Shown here: positions 33,719 through 42,807 of the stretch, piece by piece
Layout: each line of letters starts with the position of its first letter
How positions within the stretch are numbered: the first letter of the stretch is position 1
Assembly (NCBI GenBank): GCA_036268775.1
Contig: DATATM010000010.1
Span: 1-64,000 of the forward strand
Origin: DASZIT01 sp036268775
GTDB taxonomy: Bacteria > Actinomycetota > Acidimicrobiia > Acidimicrobiales > RAAP-2
Reading direction: 5' to 3'
Length of the DNA: 64,000 nt
Translations under genes and position numbers: made by a program
The notes under the pieces: generated by a model
Database searches by the model: none
What the model was told of the DNA's origin: nothing
What the model saw: only the letters and a program-made list of their open reading frames with translations

Positions 33719-34982
33719 CGACGTTCCTGATCAGACCGGGGCTCGGGTCGCCGGCGAGGTCCGGGCCCATTTCGAGGGCGGCCAGCTCGGCGATCAGCCG
33801 GCCGACCTGCTCGTCGGTGTGGATCGACGACAGGGTGACTCGCAGCCGGGACGTCCCCTTCGGGACGGTGGGGGGCCGGATGGCCGGGACCCACAGCCCG
33901 TGGGCCAGCAGTCGTTCGGAAGCCGCCACCGCCCATGACTCGTCGCCGATGATGACCGGGACGATCGGCGACGGGTGCTTGCCCGGGCTCCCGCTGGCTC
34001 CGATGGCGGCCGACACCCGGCCCACCAGTTCGAAGAGCCGGGCGCGGAGGGCCTGGCCTTCCGATGAACGGACGATGCCCAGCGCCGCCAGCGCGGCGGC
34101 GGCGTCGGCCGGGGTCGGGGCGGTGGTGAAGATATAGGGCCGGGCCCGGTTCACCAGCAACTCCACGAAACGGCTGGGGCCGGCCACGAATCCGCCCAGC
34201 GAACCGAGCGTCTTCGACAGGGTCCCCACCCGCAGCACCTCGACCCCCAGGTCACCGGGGATGACCGGCAGCTCCGGGCCGAGGACGGCATGGGCTTCGT
34301 CGAGGACCAGCAGCGCACCGAACCGTCCGGCCACCTCGACCAGGCCGGCCAGATCGGCGGCGTCGCCGTCCATGGAGAAGATGGTGTCGGACACGATGAT
34401 CGGGCGCCGGGTCGAGGCCTTCATCAGCTGGGCAAGGTGGTCGAGGTCGTTGTGGCGGTAGACGGCCACCTCCGCCCGGGCCGCCCGACAGCCATCGATG
34501 ATCGAGGCATGATTCAACTCGTCGGAGAACACCGACGCCCCGGCCGGGGCGAACACCGACAGCACCGACAGGTTGGCGGCAAACCCGGTAGGGAAGACGA
34601 TGGCCCGCTGGCAACCCTTCCAGTCGGCCAGGGCGGCTTCGAGATCGGCGTGGATGGGGCGGGACCCGGTCACCAGCCGCGAGGCCCCCGAACCGGCTCC
34701 CCAGCGATCGAGGGCCTGGTGAGCGGCGGCCACCACCGTCGGGTGGCAGGAGAGGCCGAGGTAGTCGTTAGAGGCGAACGAGACGATCTCCCCCTCCGGC
34801 TCCGGCGGGCGGACGTCGCCGCCCTGGCCGGTCAGCCGGCCGACCGGGCCCCGGGCGTCGAAGGTCCGGGGGTGGCGCCACTGGCCGGCGGCTTCGACGG
34901 TCCGACAGGACGACTCCACCCAGTCGGACCATGCCGATGGCTGTCCCCCCGGCGAGGCGTCGGGTGCCTTTGCCCCGGTCAC
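33708..34982 (-). CDS. bioF: 8-amino-7-oxononanoate synthase
   Basis: A 424-residue PLP enzyme that condenses pimeloyl thioester with alanine (EC 2.3.1.47). Key motifs are FASNDYLGLSCHPTVV, GSGASRLVTGS, DELNHASIIDGCR, DTIFSMDGD, LVLDEAHAVLG and the PLP lysine in GTLSKTLGSLGG. An N-terminal stretch of about 40 residues precedes homology. The GTG start overlaps the bioA stop by four bases (GTGA). No bioC or bioH gene for making pimeloyl-ACP is in the window. Confidence 0.95.
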   Translation of the reverse strand: MTGAKAPDASPGGQPSAWSDWVESSCRTVEAAGQWRHPRTFDARGPVGRLTGQGGDVRPPEPEGEIVSFASNDYLGLSCHPTVVAAAHQALDRWGAGSGASRLVTGSRPIHADLEAALADWKGCQRAIVFPTGFAANLSVLSVFAPAGASVFSDELNHASIIDGCRAARAEVAVYRHNDLDHLAQLMKASTRRPIIVSDTIFSMDGDAADLAGLVEVAGRFGALLVLDEAHAVLGPELPVIPGDLGVEVLRVGTLSKTLGSLGGFVAGPSRFVELLVNRARPYIFTTAPTPADAAAALAALGIVRSSEGQALRARLFELVGRVSAAIGASGSPGKHPSPIVPVIIGDESWAVAASERLLAHGLWVPAIRPPTVPKGTSRLRVTLSSIHTDEQVGRLIAELAALEMGPDLAGDPSPGLIRNVVAS

Positions 34983-36319
34983 GGTTGATCGTCCTGCCAC
35001 ACCGCGGCGATCGACGCCGCCAGCACGTCCACCACCCGGTCGATCTCCTCGATGGTGGTGGTCAGGGGGGGCATCAGCACCACCACGTCCCCCAAGGGCC
35101 GCAGCAGGATCCCCTGGCGGGTCGACGCCGCGCACACCCGTCGGCCCCAGCGCTCGGCGCCATCGGGCGGATCCAGCTCGATGCCCACCATCAAGCCGCG
35201 TTGGCGCACCCCAGCGACGCCGGGAAGCCCGACCACCTGGTCCTCCAACCGGGTGGCCAGATGGTCGGCCACCGCCACCACGTTGGCCAGGACATCCCAC
35301 TCGCCGATGAGTTGGAGATGGCGATGGGCCACTGCGCAGGCCAACGCGTTCCCGCCATAGGAGTGGCCGTGGTAGAAGGTCTTCTCCCCGAGGTCGGCGC
35401 CGTCGAAGGCGGCGAAGACTTCGCCGGAGGCCACCGTGGCCGACAGCGGGAGGTAGCCACCGGTGATCCCCTTGCCGAGACAGAGGAGATCGGGACGGAA
35501 CTCGGTCCCCGCCCATTCCGAGGCGAACAGCTTGCCGGTCCGGCCGAACCCGGTCGCTACCTCGTCACAGATCAACAGCACCCCGTGCTCCCGGCAGGCC
35601 GCCCCCAAGGCGGCCAGTTCGGCGGGCTCGGCCACCAACATGCCGGCGGCCCCTTGCACCAGCGGCTCGATGATGACGGCGGCCAACTCGTCGGCGTGGG
35701 TCTGGATGCAGGCCACCGCCTTGTCCACCCAGTCGGGCGAGGCGTAGCCGGGGGTCCGGATGACCGGGAACCGCAACGGGTCGAACAAGGCGGTGCCGAA
35801 GCCACCGTCTCCGAGCGACAGCGCCCCGACGGTGTCCCCGTGGTAGGCGTCGCCGAGGGCCAGGAACCGGGTGTGGCCGGGTTGGCCCCGGTTGACCCAG
35901 AATTGGAAGGCGATCTTGGCGGCCTGCTCGACCGCCACTGCGCCATCCGAGGCGAACAGCACGTGGGCGTCCTCCACCGGCACCACCTCGGCCAGCGCCT
36001 CGGCGAACTCCACCACCGTCCGGTTCCCGTTTCCCAACAGGGTGGAATGGGCCACCCGGTCGAGCTGGGCGACCAGGGCGGCATCCAGCTCAGGGACGTG
36101 GTGGCCGAGGGTCATCACCCACAACGAGGAGATGGCGTCGAAGTAACGGCGTCCGTCGACGTCGATCACCTCCCGCCCCTCCGCCCGCTCCACGGTGATG
36201 GGCGCATTCCCCTGGTAGGCGGCCATCTGGGTGAAGCCGTGCCAGACCACCCCGGCATCTCGGGCCGCCCACCGGTCGGCGTCGGAGGGGGGAGGTGCGG
36301 AGGTGGGCGGCGCAGTCAT
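34979..36319 (-). CDS. bioA: Adenosylmethionine--8-amino-7-oxononanoate aminotransferase
   Basis: A 446-residue class-III aminotransferase (EC 2.6.1.62) that uses SAM as amino donor. Motifs: VWHGFTQMAAYQ at the start (typical of BioA), DAISSLWVMTLGHHVPELD, DAYHGDTVGALSLG, LICDEVATGFGRTG and the PLP lysine in CLGKGITGGYLPLS. First gene of the operon bioA-bioF-bioD. The intergenic region to the divergent ribC (36320-36411) shows no recognisable BirA or BioQ operator. Confidence 0.96.
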   Translation of the reverse strand: MTAPPTSAPPPSDADRWAARDAGVVWHGFTQMAAYQGNAPITVERAEGREVIDVDGRRYFDAISSLWVMTLGHHVPELDAALVAQLDRVAHSTLLGNGNRTVVEFAEALAEVVPVEDAHVLFASDGAVAVEQAAKIAFQFWVNRGQPGHTRFLALGDAYHGDTVGALSLGDGGFGTALFDPLRFPVIRTPGYASPDWVDKAVACIQTHADELAAVIIEPLVQGAAGMLVAEPAELAALGAACREHGVLLICDEVATGFGRTGKLFASEWAGTEFRPDLLCLGKGITGGYLPLSATVASGEVFAAFDGADLGEKTFYHGHSYGGNALACAVAHRHLQLIGEWDVLANVVAVADHLATRLEDQVVGLPGVAGVRQRGLMVGIELDPPDGAERWGRRVCAASTRQGILLRPLGDVVVLMPPLTTTIEEIDRVVDVLAASIAAVWQDDQP

Positions 36320-36399
36320 CGGCGAGAGTCTTATGCAGGTCGGCGGGCAGGTCGAACCGGGTCGGCCGACACCCCGGAAGCACCGCCCCCGGTGCCCAT

Positions 36400-36405
36400 T
36401 AGGCT
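36400..36405 (+). promoter_or_regulatory. Putative -10 box (TAGGCT) of ribC, leaderless start
   Basis: TAGGCT is 6 bases before the ATG at 36412. No Shine-Dalgarno precedes the start. Confidence 0.4.
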
Positions 36406-36411
36406 TGGCAC

Positions 36412-36906
36412 ATGGATCGAATTGGCCTGGTTGACACCATGTTTGCCCGCTTTGACATGGGGGCGGAGGCATTCAGCGAGCTGGCTGACTGTCCCGGCTA
36501 CGGCGAGACCTTCGAGGTGGTGCGCCGGACGGTGCCGGGGTTCAAGGACCTGGGCGTCGAGTGCAAGCGCCTGATCGAGGACGAGCACTGCCGGATCGTG
36601 GTGGCCATGGGGATGCCCGGAAAGGCCGCCATCGACCAGGTCTGCGCCCACGAGGCCGCCCAGGGGATCATGTTGGCCCAGCTGCTGACCTCCACCCACA
36701 TCCTGGAGGTCTTCGTCCACGAGAACGAGGAAGAGGACCCGGTCAAGCTGGCCCAGGTGTGCGTCAACCGGGCCCGGAGCCACGCCCGCAACGCCTACTG
36801 GATGCTCTACGAGCCCGAGCAGCTGGCCCGACGGGCCGGCCAGGGAGTCCGCCAGGGCTACGAGGACGCCGGACCCATCGCCGCCGATCGGGCCGGCTCG
36901 GTCTGA
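36412..36906 (+). CDS. ribC: Archaeal-type riboflavin synthase
   Basis: A 164-residue homologue of the archaeal riboflavin synthase (RibC, as in Methanocaldococcus), the enzyme that dismutates 6,7-dimethyl-8-ribityllumazine (EC 2.5.1.9). It is related to lumazine synthase and not to the usual trimeric bacterial riboflavin synthase. Diagnostic blocks are GLVDTMFARFDMGAEA, RRTVPGFKDLGVECKRLIED, VVAMGMPGKAAIDQVCAHEA, QGIMLAQLLTSTHILEVFVH and the C-terminal QGVRQGYEDAGP. All are in the order of the archaeal protein and the length is normal. It is divergent from bioA and overlaps the convergent acyl-CoA dehydrogenase by 49 bases. Confidence 0.85.
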   Translation: MDRIGLVDTMFARFDMGAEAFSELADCPGYGETFEVVRRTVPGFKDLGVECKRLIEDEHCRIVVAMGMPGKAAIDQVCAHEAAQGIMLAQLLTSTHILEVFVHENEEEDPVKLAQVCVNRARSHARNAYWMLYEPEQLARRAGQGVRQGYEDAGPIAADRAGSV

Positions 36907-38030
36907 GGGGACGCCGGCTTCGGCGGGGCCGGATCGTGCGGGAGCCCCAGGGTCCGCTCGGCGATGATGTTCCGCTGCACCTCTGAGGTGCCCCCGCCGA
37001 TGGTGAGGGCGGGGGCGAACATGAGCCCGAAGCTGTAGATGGCATCGGCCCCGACCCCGGTCAGCATCCCCGACGCCCCGGTGAGGTCGCAGGCCAGCCC
37101 CATCACATGCTGGCCGTGCTCGTCGGCCAGGGCCTTGCGCACCGACGCCTCCGGTCCCGGATCGGCCCCGGACACCGCCGCCGACACCATCCGCAGGCGG
37201 AGGAGTCGGAGGATCTCGCCTTCCGACCAGACCTCGGCCAGCCGCTGACGGAAGCGCGGATCGGACGAGCCGCCGGACCGCTTGACGTGTTCCACCAGGT
37301 CCTCGGCGGTCGGGCCCATCCCCCAGAGCGACCCGGCGCCCGACAGCGACACCCGCTCGTTCCCGAGCGTCACCTTGGCCAGCCTCCAGCCGTCCCCTTC
37401 CCGGCCGACCAGGTTCGCCGCCGGGATCCGGACGTCGTCGAAGAACACTTCGTTGAAGGTGTGGGTCCCGGTCATGTCGACCAGGGGCCGGATGGTGATG
37501 CCCGGAGCATCCATCGGGCAGATGAAATAGGAGATCCCCTGATGCATGGGCGCCTCGGGGTCGGTGCGGGCCAGGAGGATCCCGAACTTGGCCACGTGGG
37601 CATAGGAGGTCCACACCTTCTGGCCGTTCACCACCCACTCGTCCCCATCCCGTTCGGCCCGGGTGGTGAGCGAGGCCAGGTCCGAGCCGGCCCCCGGCTC
37701 GCTGAACAGCTGGCACCAGATTTCGTCGGCGGCCAGCAGCGGGAGCAGGTAGCGCTCCTTCTGCTCCTCGGAACCGGCCCGGAGGAGGGTGGGCCCCGCC
37801 CAGCCGATCCCGATGGTGTTGGTGGGCCGGCGCACCCCGGCCCGCCTCAGCTCGTCGTCCACGATCAGCTGGGTCTCCGGATCCGCCCCCATCCCCCAGG
37901 GCTCCGGCCAGTGGGGGGCCACGTAACCGGCCTCGGCCAGGGCTCGGGCGGAGGGCTGGGGATGTTCGGCCAACCACGACCGCACCGAGCCCCGACGGGC
38001 GTCGTCATCAGGGGGAAGGGCAAAGTCCAT
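36858..38030 (-). CDS. Acyl-CoA dehydrogenase
   Basis: A 390-residue FAD-dependent acyl-CoA dehydrogenase. Motifs: WPEPWGMGADPETQLIVDDE, WCQLFSEPGAGSDLASLTTR, VNGQKVWTSYAHVAKFGILL, FNEVFFDDVRIPAANLVG, GGGTSEVQRNIIAERTLGLP. This is the FadE family used for sterol side chains, branched acids or aromatic acyl-CoAs in actinobacteria; the substrate is unknown. The C-terminal tail is Pro/Ala-rich. On the minus strand TACGCT lies 7 bases before the ATG at 38030. The end overlaps ribC by 49 bases. Confidence 0.93.
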   Translation of the reverse strand: MDFALPPDDDARRGSVRSWLAEHPQPSARALAEAGYVAPHWPEPWGMGADPETQLIVDDELRRAGVRRPTNTIGIGWAGPTLLRAGSEEQKERYLLPLLAADEIWCQLFSEPGAGSDLASLTTRAERDGDEWVVNGQKVWTSYAHVAKFGILLARTDPEAPMHQGISYFICPMDAPGITIRPLVDMTGTHTFNEVFFDDVRIPAANLVGREGDGWRLAKVTLGNERVSLSGAGSLWGMGPTAEDLVEHVKRSGGSSDPRFRQRLAEVWSEGEILRLLRLRMVSAAVSGADPGPEASVRKALADEHGQHVMGLACDLTGASGMLTGVGADAIYSFGLMFAPALTIGGGTSEVQRNIIAERTLGLPHDPAPPKPASPQTEPARSAAMGPASS

Positions 38031-38037
38031 GATGGCG

Positions 38038-38043
38038 AGCGTA
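38038..38043 (-). promoter_or_regulatory. Putative -10 box (TACGCT on minus strand), leaderless start
   Basis: TACGCT on the minus strand lies 7 bases before the dehydrogenase ATG at 38030. Confidence 0.35.
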
Positions 38044-38088
38044 GGCTGCTCCGGTTCGGCCGAGATAATTGGCCAGAGGTGACAAGGG

Positions 38089-39747
38089 GTGACGAAAGCA
38101 ATGACCAAGTGGAATTTCGCCGATGTGTGGGAGGCGGTGGCGGAGACGCTGCCGGAGGCGCCGGCGCTGACCCAGGGCTCGCGCACCCAGTCCTGGAAGG
38201 AGACCGACCACCGGGCCGACAACCTGGCCCGGTGGCTCCTGGGGGCGGGCGTGGCCAAGCAGGACAAGGTGGCCCTCTATCTCTACAACTGCCCCGAGTA
38301 CCTGGAAGCCACTTTCGCCATCTTCAAGGTCGGCCTGGTCCCCATCAACACCAACTACCGCTACGCCGACGACGAGCTGGCCTATCTGTGGGAGAACGCC
38401 GACGCGGTGGCGGTGGTCTTCCACGGGGTGTTCGCCGAGCGCATCGAGGGCATCCGGGAGCGGATCCCCGGCATCCGGAGCTGGCTCTGGGTCGACGACG
38501 GCACCGCCGCCTGCCCGTCCTGGGCGGTGCCCTACGAGACGGTGGCGACCGACGATGCCGCCGGTGACGGCGGCGGCGAGCGGGTGCGGGCGCCCTGGGG
38601 GCGGGGCCCCGACGATCTCAACCTGCTCTACACCGGCGGGACCACCGGGATGCCCAAGGGGGTGATGTGGCGCCAGGACGACCTGTTCGCCCTGTTGAAC
38701 GGTTCCGGCTTCCGCAAGTACGACGAGGAGTCGGGGGTGGAAGGGGTGCGGCAATCCCTCTCCGAGCTGGGACCGGGGATGACCCTGCTGCCCGCCTGCC
38801 CGCTGATGCACGGCACCGGGGGCTTCACCGCCATCGAGTGTCTGAGCGAGGGGGGCCGGGTGGTGCTGCTGGCCTCCCGCCAGTTCGATGCCGTCGAGCT
38901 GCTCGACACCGTCGAGCGGGAGAAGGTCAACGGCCTGATCATCGTCGGCGACGCCTTCGGCAAGCCGATCCTGGCCGCGCTGAACGCCAATCCGGGTCGC
39001 TGGGACCTTTCCAGCCTGGTGGGGATCATCTCCTCCGGGGTGATGTGGAGCGAGGAGACCAAGCAGGGCCTGCTCGGACACCACCCGACCATGCTGTTGG
39101 TAGACGCCTTCTCCTCGTCGGAGGCGCTGGGGATGGGTAGCTCGATCTCCTCGGGGGCGTCGGCGTCCAAGACCGCCCAGTTCACCCTCGGGCCCTTCGT
39201 CCGGGTGCTGGATCCGGACGGCAATGATGTCGCCCCCGGGTCGGCCCAGCCGGGGGTGCTGGCCCTCGGGGGTCGCATCCCGCTCGGCTACTACAAGGAC
39301 CAGGCCAAGACCGACGCCACCTTCAAGACCATCGGGGGGGCGCGGTACTCGATACCCGGCGACTACGCCGAGGTGCGGGAGGACGGCAGCATCCACCTGT
39401 TGGGTCGGGGCTCGGTGGTCATCAACACCGGCGGAGAGAAGGTCTACCCCGAAGAGGTGGAAGAGGCCATCAAGACGGTGGACGGAGTCCTCGACGCGGT
39501 GGCGGTCGGGATCCCCAACGACCGCTTCGGCGAGGAGATCGTGGCGGCGGTGGAGTTGGCCCCCGGCGCTCCGGAGGGGTCGGTCTCCGAGGACGCCATC
39601 ATCGAGCACGTGAAGTCGCGCCTGGCCAGCTACAAGGCTCCGCGCCGGGTCCGGTTCGTGAGCACCATCGGCCGGTCCCCGTCCGGCAAGGTCGACTACG
39701 GGCGGATCCGGAAGGAGTCGGCGGCCTGGGTGGGCGTTGAGCTCTGA
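38089..39747 (+). CDS. Acyl-CoA synthetase (AMP-binding)
   Basis: A 552-residue adenylate-forming enzyme that activates a carboxylic acid to acyl-CoA. Core motifs: LLYTGGTTGMPKGVMW (P-loop), TLLPACPLMHGTGGF, DAFSSSEALGMG (A5), IPGDYAEVREDGSIHLLGRG and INTGGEKVYPEEVEEAI, with the catalytic lysine in SPSGKVDYGRI near the end. Likely a medium or long-chain FadD-like ligase. The GTG at 38089 has GAGGTGA upstream; the ATG at 38101 (four codons later, AAGGGG upstream) is an alternative start. It is divergent from the acyl-CoA dehydrogenase and overlaps the ABC1-family gene by 11 bases. Confidence 0.93.
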   Translation: MTKAMTKWNFADVWEAVAETLPEAPALTQGSRTQSWKETDHRADNLARWLLGAGVAKQDKVALYLYNCPEYLEATFAIFKVGLVPINTNYRYADDELAYLWENADAVAVVFHGVFAERIEGIRERIPGIRSWLWVDDGTAACPSWAVPYETVATDDAAGDGGGERVRAPWGRGPDDLNLLYTGGTTGMPKGVMWRQDDLFALLNGSGFRKYDEESGVEGVRQSLSELGPGMTLLPACPLMHGTGGFTAIECLSEGGRVVLLASRQFDAVELLDTVEREKVNGLIIVGDAFGKPILAALNANPGRWDLSSLVGIISSGVMWSEETKQGLLGHHPTMLLVDAFSSSEALGMGSSISSGASASKTAQFTLGPFVRVLDPDGNDVAPGSAQPGVLALGGRIPLGYYKDQAKTDATFKTIGGARYSIPGDYAEVREDGSIHLLGRGSVVINTGGEKVYPEEVEEAIKTVDGVLDAVAVGIPNDRFGEEIVAAVELAPGAPEGSVSEDAIIEHVKSRLASYKAPRRVRFVSTIGRSPSGKVDYGRIRKESAAWVGVEL

Positions 39748-41146
39748 GCCGGACTCCGGGGCTCCCGGATCCCCCGGGAGGGAGAGCTCACCGGTCAAGC
39801 GCACCGGACGGTTCGGCCGGTCGGCGGCGTCGGCCCAACTGGTCGGCCGGATGGGCGCCTCCCGGCTGACCGGGAAGATCCGGACCCGGCTCACCCCCGC
39901 CGATCGCCGGGAGGAGCACGCCGCGGCCATGGAACTCCGGACCGCCGAGCAGGTGGCCGAGTCCCTGGGGGACATGAAGGGGGCCCTGATGAAGCTGGGC
40001 CAGATCGCCAGCTTCCTCGACGAGGGCCTCCCCGAGCCCTACCGGGTGGCCCTCGCCCAACTGCAATCGGACGCCCCCCCGATGGCGCCGGAGCTGGCCG
40101 CCGGGGTGGTGGAAGCGGAGTTGGGCCGGCCGCCGGCCGCCATCTTCAAGGAATGGGATCCGATGCCGCTGGCAGCGGCGTCCATCGGCCAGGTCCACCG
40201 GGCGGTGACCGCCGACGGCCGGGAGGTGGCGGTGAAAGTCCAGTACCCCGGGGTGGCCGCTGCCATCGAGTCGGATCTGGCCAATACCGAGATGCTGGCC
40301 CGCCTGCTCCCGATAATGTTCCCGGCCCTCGATCCCAAGGTGTTGGCCACCGAGCTGCGGGACCGGCTGACCGAAGAGCTGGACTACGTCCACGAAGCCG
40401 CCAACCAGCGCCAGTTCTGCGCCATCTACCGGGGTCACCCCTTCATCCATATCCCCGAAGTGGTGGACGAGCTGTCCACCGGGATGGTGCTCACCACCGA
40501 GCTGGCCACCGGGGCGCGGTTCACCGAGGTCGAGCAGTGGTCGGCCCACGAGCGGGATCTGGCTGGCGAGACGCTGTTCCGGTTCGTGTTCCGGGGCATC
40601 AACCGGTTGGGGGTGTTCAACGGCGATCCCCATCCGGGGAACTACCTGTTCCGGCCGGGGGGCCAGATCACCTTCCTCGACTTCGGTTTGGTGAAGGCGT
40701 TCGCTCCCGAAGAGACGGCGGTCTTCCACCGGTTGATCGAGACCCTGGTGCTGCAAGGCGACCCGGAGGCCTACCGGCGCACCCTCGAGTCGGTCGGGCT
40801 CCTGCGTCCCGACCCGTCGCTGTCGACCGCAGAGGTGGCCGACTACTTCAGCCACTTCTACGACCTGGTGATGGTCCGGGGCCGGCGGACGGTGGAGCAC
40901 GAGTACGCCTCGGAGACCGTCCGCCGGGTGTTCAACTCCAAGAGCCCGGTGGCCAAGGCGGTCAGCCTGCCGTCGATGTTCGTGATCGTGCAGCGCATCA
41001 ATCTCGGGCTCTACGCCCTCCTGGCGCGGTTGGGAGCCACCGCCGACTGGCGGGGCGTCGCCGAGGAGCTGTGGCCGATGGTGGACGGGCCGCCGACCAC
41101 CCCGTTGGGGGAAGCCGAAGCGGAGTGGCTCAGCCGCACTTCCTGA
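39737..41146 (+). CDS. ABC1/UbiB (ADCK-like) atypical kinase
   Basis: A 469-residue ABC1-family protein. The family extension KxGQ appears as MKLGQIASF, followed by ALAQLQSDAPPM and AASIGQVHRA (the A-rich loop), VAVKVQYPGV with the lysine of the N-lobe, FNGDPHPGNYLF (catalytic loop) and FLDFGLVKAF (DFG). Such ATPases assist quinone biosynthesis or lipid handling in the membrane. The start appears to be TTG at 39737, within the end of the ligase gene (11-base overlap), so the two are translated together. Confidence 0.9.
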   Translation: MSSEPDSGAPGSPGRESSPVKRTGRFGRSAASAQLVGRMGASRLTGKIRTRLTPADRREEHAAAMELRTAEQVAESLGDMKGALMKLGQIASFLDEGLPEPYRVALAQLQSDAPPMAPELAAGVVEAELGRPPAAIFKEWDPMPLAAASIGQVHRAVTADGREVAVKVQYPGVAAAIESDLANTEMLARLLPIMFPALDPKVLATELRDRLTEELDYVHEAANQRQFCAIYRGHPFIHIPEVVDELSTGMVLTTELATGARFTEVEQWSAHERDLAGETLFRFVFRGINRLGVFNGDPHPGNYLFRPGGQITFLDFGLVKAFAPEETAVFHRLIETLVLQGDPEAYRRTLESVGLLRPDPSLSTAEVADYFSHFYDLVMVRGRRTVEHEYASETVRRVFNSKSPVAKAVSLPSMFVIVQRINLGLYALLARLGATADWRGVAEELWPMVDGPPTTPLGEAEAEWLSRTS

Positions 41147-41229
41147 GGGCTGGGTGGGCGGGTAGGGTCCCGCTGATCGTCAGACCCCCTGGGTAGTGAC
41201 CCGAACGGCTGTCGAAGCCCGCAACGTCC

Positions 41230-41496
41230 TTACGGGCGGACGGTCACGCCAGCATCCTTGAGCGCTTCCAGCAGTGGCGCCAGCCGCTCGAATGTGGACT
41301 GGTCGGCCGGCAGCGCCCAATCGTTGCCAGCTTGGGTCAGTGTGAGGTTGCGGTTCCCCATCTTGTCGGGATCGGACACGGTCACAGTGAGGAGCGCCAC
41401 GTGGAACCGCCTTACGGCGCCACCGAACACCTCCAGCACCCGACCATCGAAGGTCACCAGGCGATTGGCATCGAGCTGGATATCGGGTTGGTCCAC
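41230..41496 (-). CDS. Small conserved hypothetical protein
   Basis: An 88-residue beta-rich protein with unknown function (RLVTFDGRVLEVFGGAVRRF, LTVTVSDPDKMGNRNLTLTQ, STFERLAPLLEALKDAGVTV). The strand pattern followed by a helix resembles a small PH-like domain. GTG start at 41496, preceded by TACCTT at leaderless distance. Single gene at the start of the lower-G+C stretch. Confidence 0.6.
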   Translation of the reverse strand: MDQPDIQLDANRLVTFDGRVLEVFGGAVRRFHVALLTVTVSDPDKMGNRNLTLTQAGNDWALPADQSTFERLAPLLEALKDAGVTVRP

Positions 41497-41502
41497 CAGG
41501 CG

Positions 41503-41508
41503 AAGGTA
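41503..41508 (-). promoter_or_regulatory. Putative -10 box (TACCTT on minus strand), leaderless GTG start
   Basis: TACCTT on the minus strand is 6 bases before the GTG at 41496. Confidence 0.35.
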
Positions 41509-41584
41509 TCAGTCCGCTCTGGGAGTACGTTGCCGTTGTTCCCGCCTGCGCCCGAGTGGGCCCAGGCCAGATTTGGGAGGACCG

Positions 41585-42052
41585 ATGAACAGTAACGACG
41601 AGGCGGTGAGGCGGCTGATCGACAAGGACCAGATAATCGATCTCGTCCATCGCTATTCCTACTGCGTCGATCACCGGCTCTACGACGAGGTCGTCGAACT
41701 CTTCACCGAGGACTGTCTGGTCGACTACGGACCGGGAATCGCACCGCTACGATCCCGGGCCGATCTCCGACAGATGTTCGGGCATCCCGATGGAGGATTC
41801 GTCGCAACCAGTCACCACAATGCCAACGTCTTCATAACGTTCGAGGACCTGGATCATGCGTCGGTGCGCACATCCGTGTACGCCTGGCACCTGCGGGCCG
41901 ACGGGAGTACGCCCCGGGTGTGGGGCTATTACCACGACTCAGTTGTCCGCCTTCTCGACGGGTGGCGCATTGCGGAGCGCCAGCTTCGGGCGTTGGGGAC
42001 CGAGGACTGGACCATGGAAATGCATTCAGCTCTCGAAGGCGAAGCTCGGTAG
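41585..42052 (+). CDS. SnoaL-like (NTF2-fold) protein
   Basis: A 155-residue SnoaL_4-type protein: IDKDQIIDLVHRYSYCVDHR, YDEVVELFTEDCLVDYGPGI, TSHHNANVFITFEDLDHASV, VWGYYHDSVVRLLDGWRIAE. This is the ring-hydroxylating-dioxygenase small-subunit-like branch of the NTF2 fold. Catalysis is uncertain, although H in SHHN and Y/D residues line the pocket in related proteins. A GGGAGG ribosome-binding site (41575-41580) decides the ATG at 41585. Confidence 0.8.
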   Translation: MNSNDEAVRRLIDKDQIIDLVHRYSYCVDHRLYDEVVELFTEDCLVDYGPGIAPLRSRADLRQMFGHPDGGFVATSHHNANVFITFEDLDHASVRTSVYAWHLRADGSTPRVWGYYHDSVVRLLDGWRIAERQLRALGTEDWTMEMHSALEGEAR

Positions 42053-42216
42053 TCGGCAGTGTTCTGTCGTATAGACACCCGGCACTCGACCTGGGTTGCT
42101 GGATGCCCCTCCTTACGCCGAGCCGATAGGGGTGCATGCCCTCACGCCTGGTCCGTGATGCAGCTCGGCACATTGCAGATGCCCATCGAAACCATCCCGG
42201 GAGGATTATTAGGCAC

Positions 42217-42807
42217 TCAGCAGCCGCTAGCCGCTTTCCCGACAGGAGGCGCCAATGCCACGAACTCCCAATTGGGGGCTTGCTCTGGAGAAAGGCTCAC
42301 GGTTGCTATTGAACCGTTGGTGAGTTGTTTCGCCCAGGAGACCCCACCGGAGCTAGTTGTGCCCGTCGAGATTCTGTTCCACCCGAGAGCGACGAGATGG
42401 CTGCCCACCTGAGAGATGAGTGTGGCGGTTGTGCCCGTCCACGCAAACCCTGCCTGTACGACGGCCTGCCCCCAACCCTGGGTCCCCGGACGCCCATCAC
42501 AACTGTCCTGCCTGGGCTCGCTTTTGATCAGATATGCCTGTGACACGCTTGGGTTGCTGACCCACGGCAGGCTGGAGGTTCCGTAGCCGGGAAGCGCCGA
42601 AGCAGCAGGAACTAACTGGTTCAGTACCTTGCCTCCGGGGTCGCCCGATGTCTGAGTCGGCCCTGGTGGCTGAGTCCGATTGGACAACCACCACCCGCCT
42701 GCTGCCAGTAGAACGATCACGATGACGGCTGCTAAAAGCCAGCGACGACGATTTTGCGGGGCATTCGGTGTACCGCTGTCGATCACCGATGCTGAAGTGG
42801 AGACCAC
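42217..42807 (-). CDS. Single-pass membrane protein, exported C-terminal domain
   Basis: A 196-residue protein from a GTG start. One transmembrane helix (WLLAAVIVIVLLAAGGWWL) lies after a basic segment; the exported domain of about 150 residues contains two Cys (one in RQDSCDG, one at the C-terminus) that may form a disulfide. It broadly resembles the protein at 47727-48257 in layout (basic tail, one helix, exported Cys domain). Function unknown. Nothing recognised in 42053-42216. Confidence 0.6.
   Translation of the reverse strand: MVSTSASVIDSGTPNAPQNRRRWLLAAVIVIVLLAAGGWWLSNRTQPPGPTQTSGDPGGKVLNQLVPAASALPGYGTSSLPWVSNPSVSQAYLIKSEPRQDSCDGRPGTQGWGQAVVQAGFAWTGTTATLISQVGSHLVALGWNRISTGTTSSGGVSWAKQLTNGSIATVSLSPEQAPNWEFVALAPPVGKAASGC

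Noticed and set aside
36320..36411. Biotin-repressor operator (BirA or BioQ type) before bioA
   Set aside because: No dyad resembling the known sites was found; only a possible -10 for each direction.
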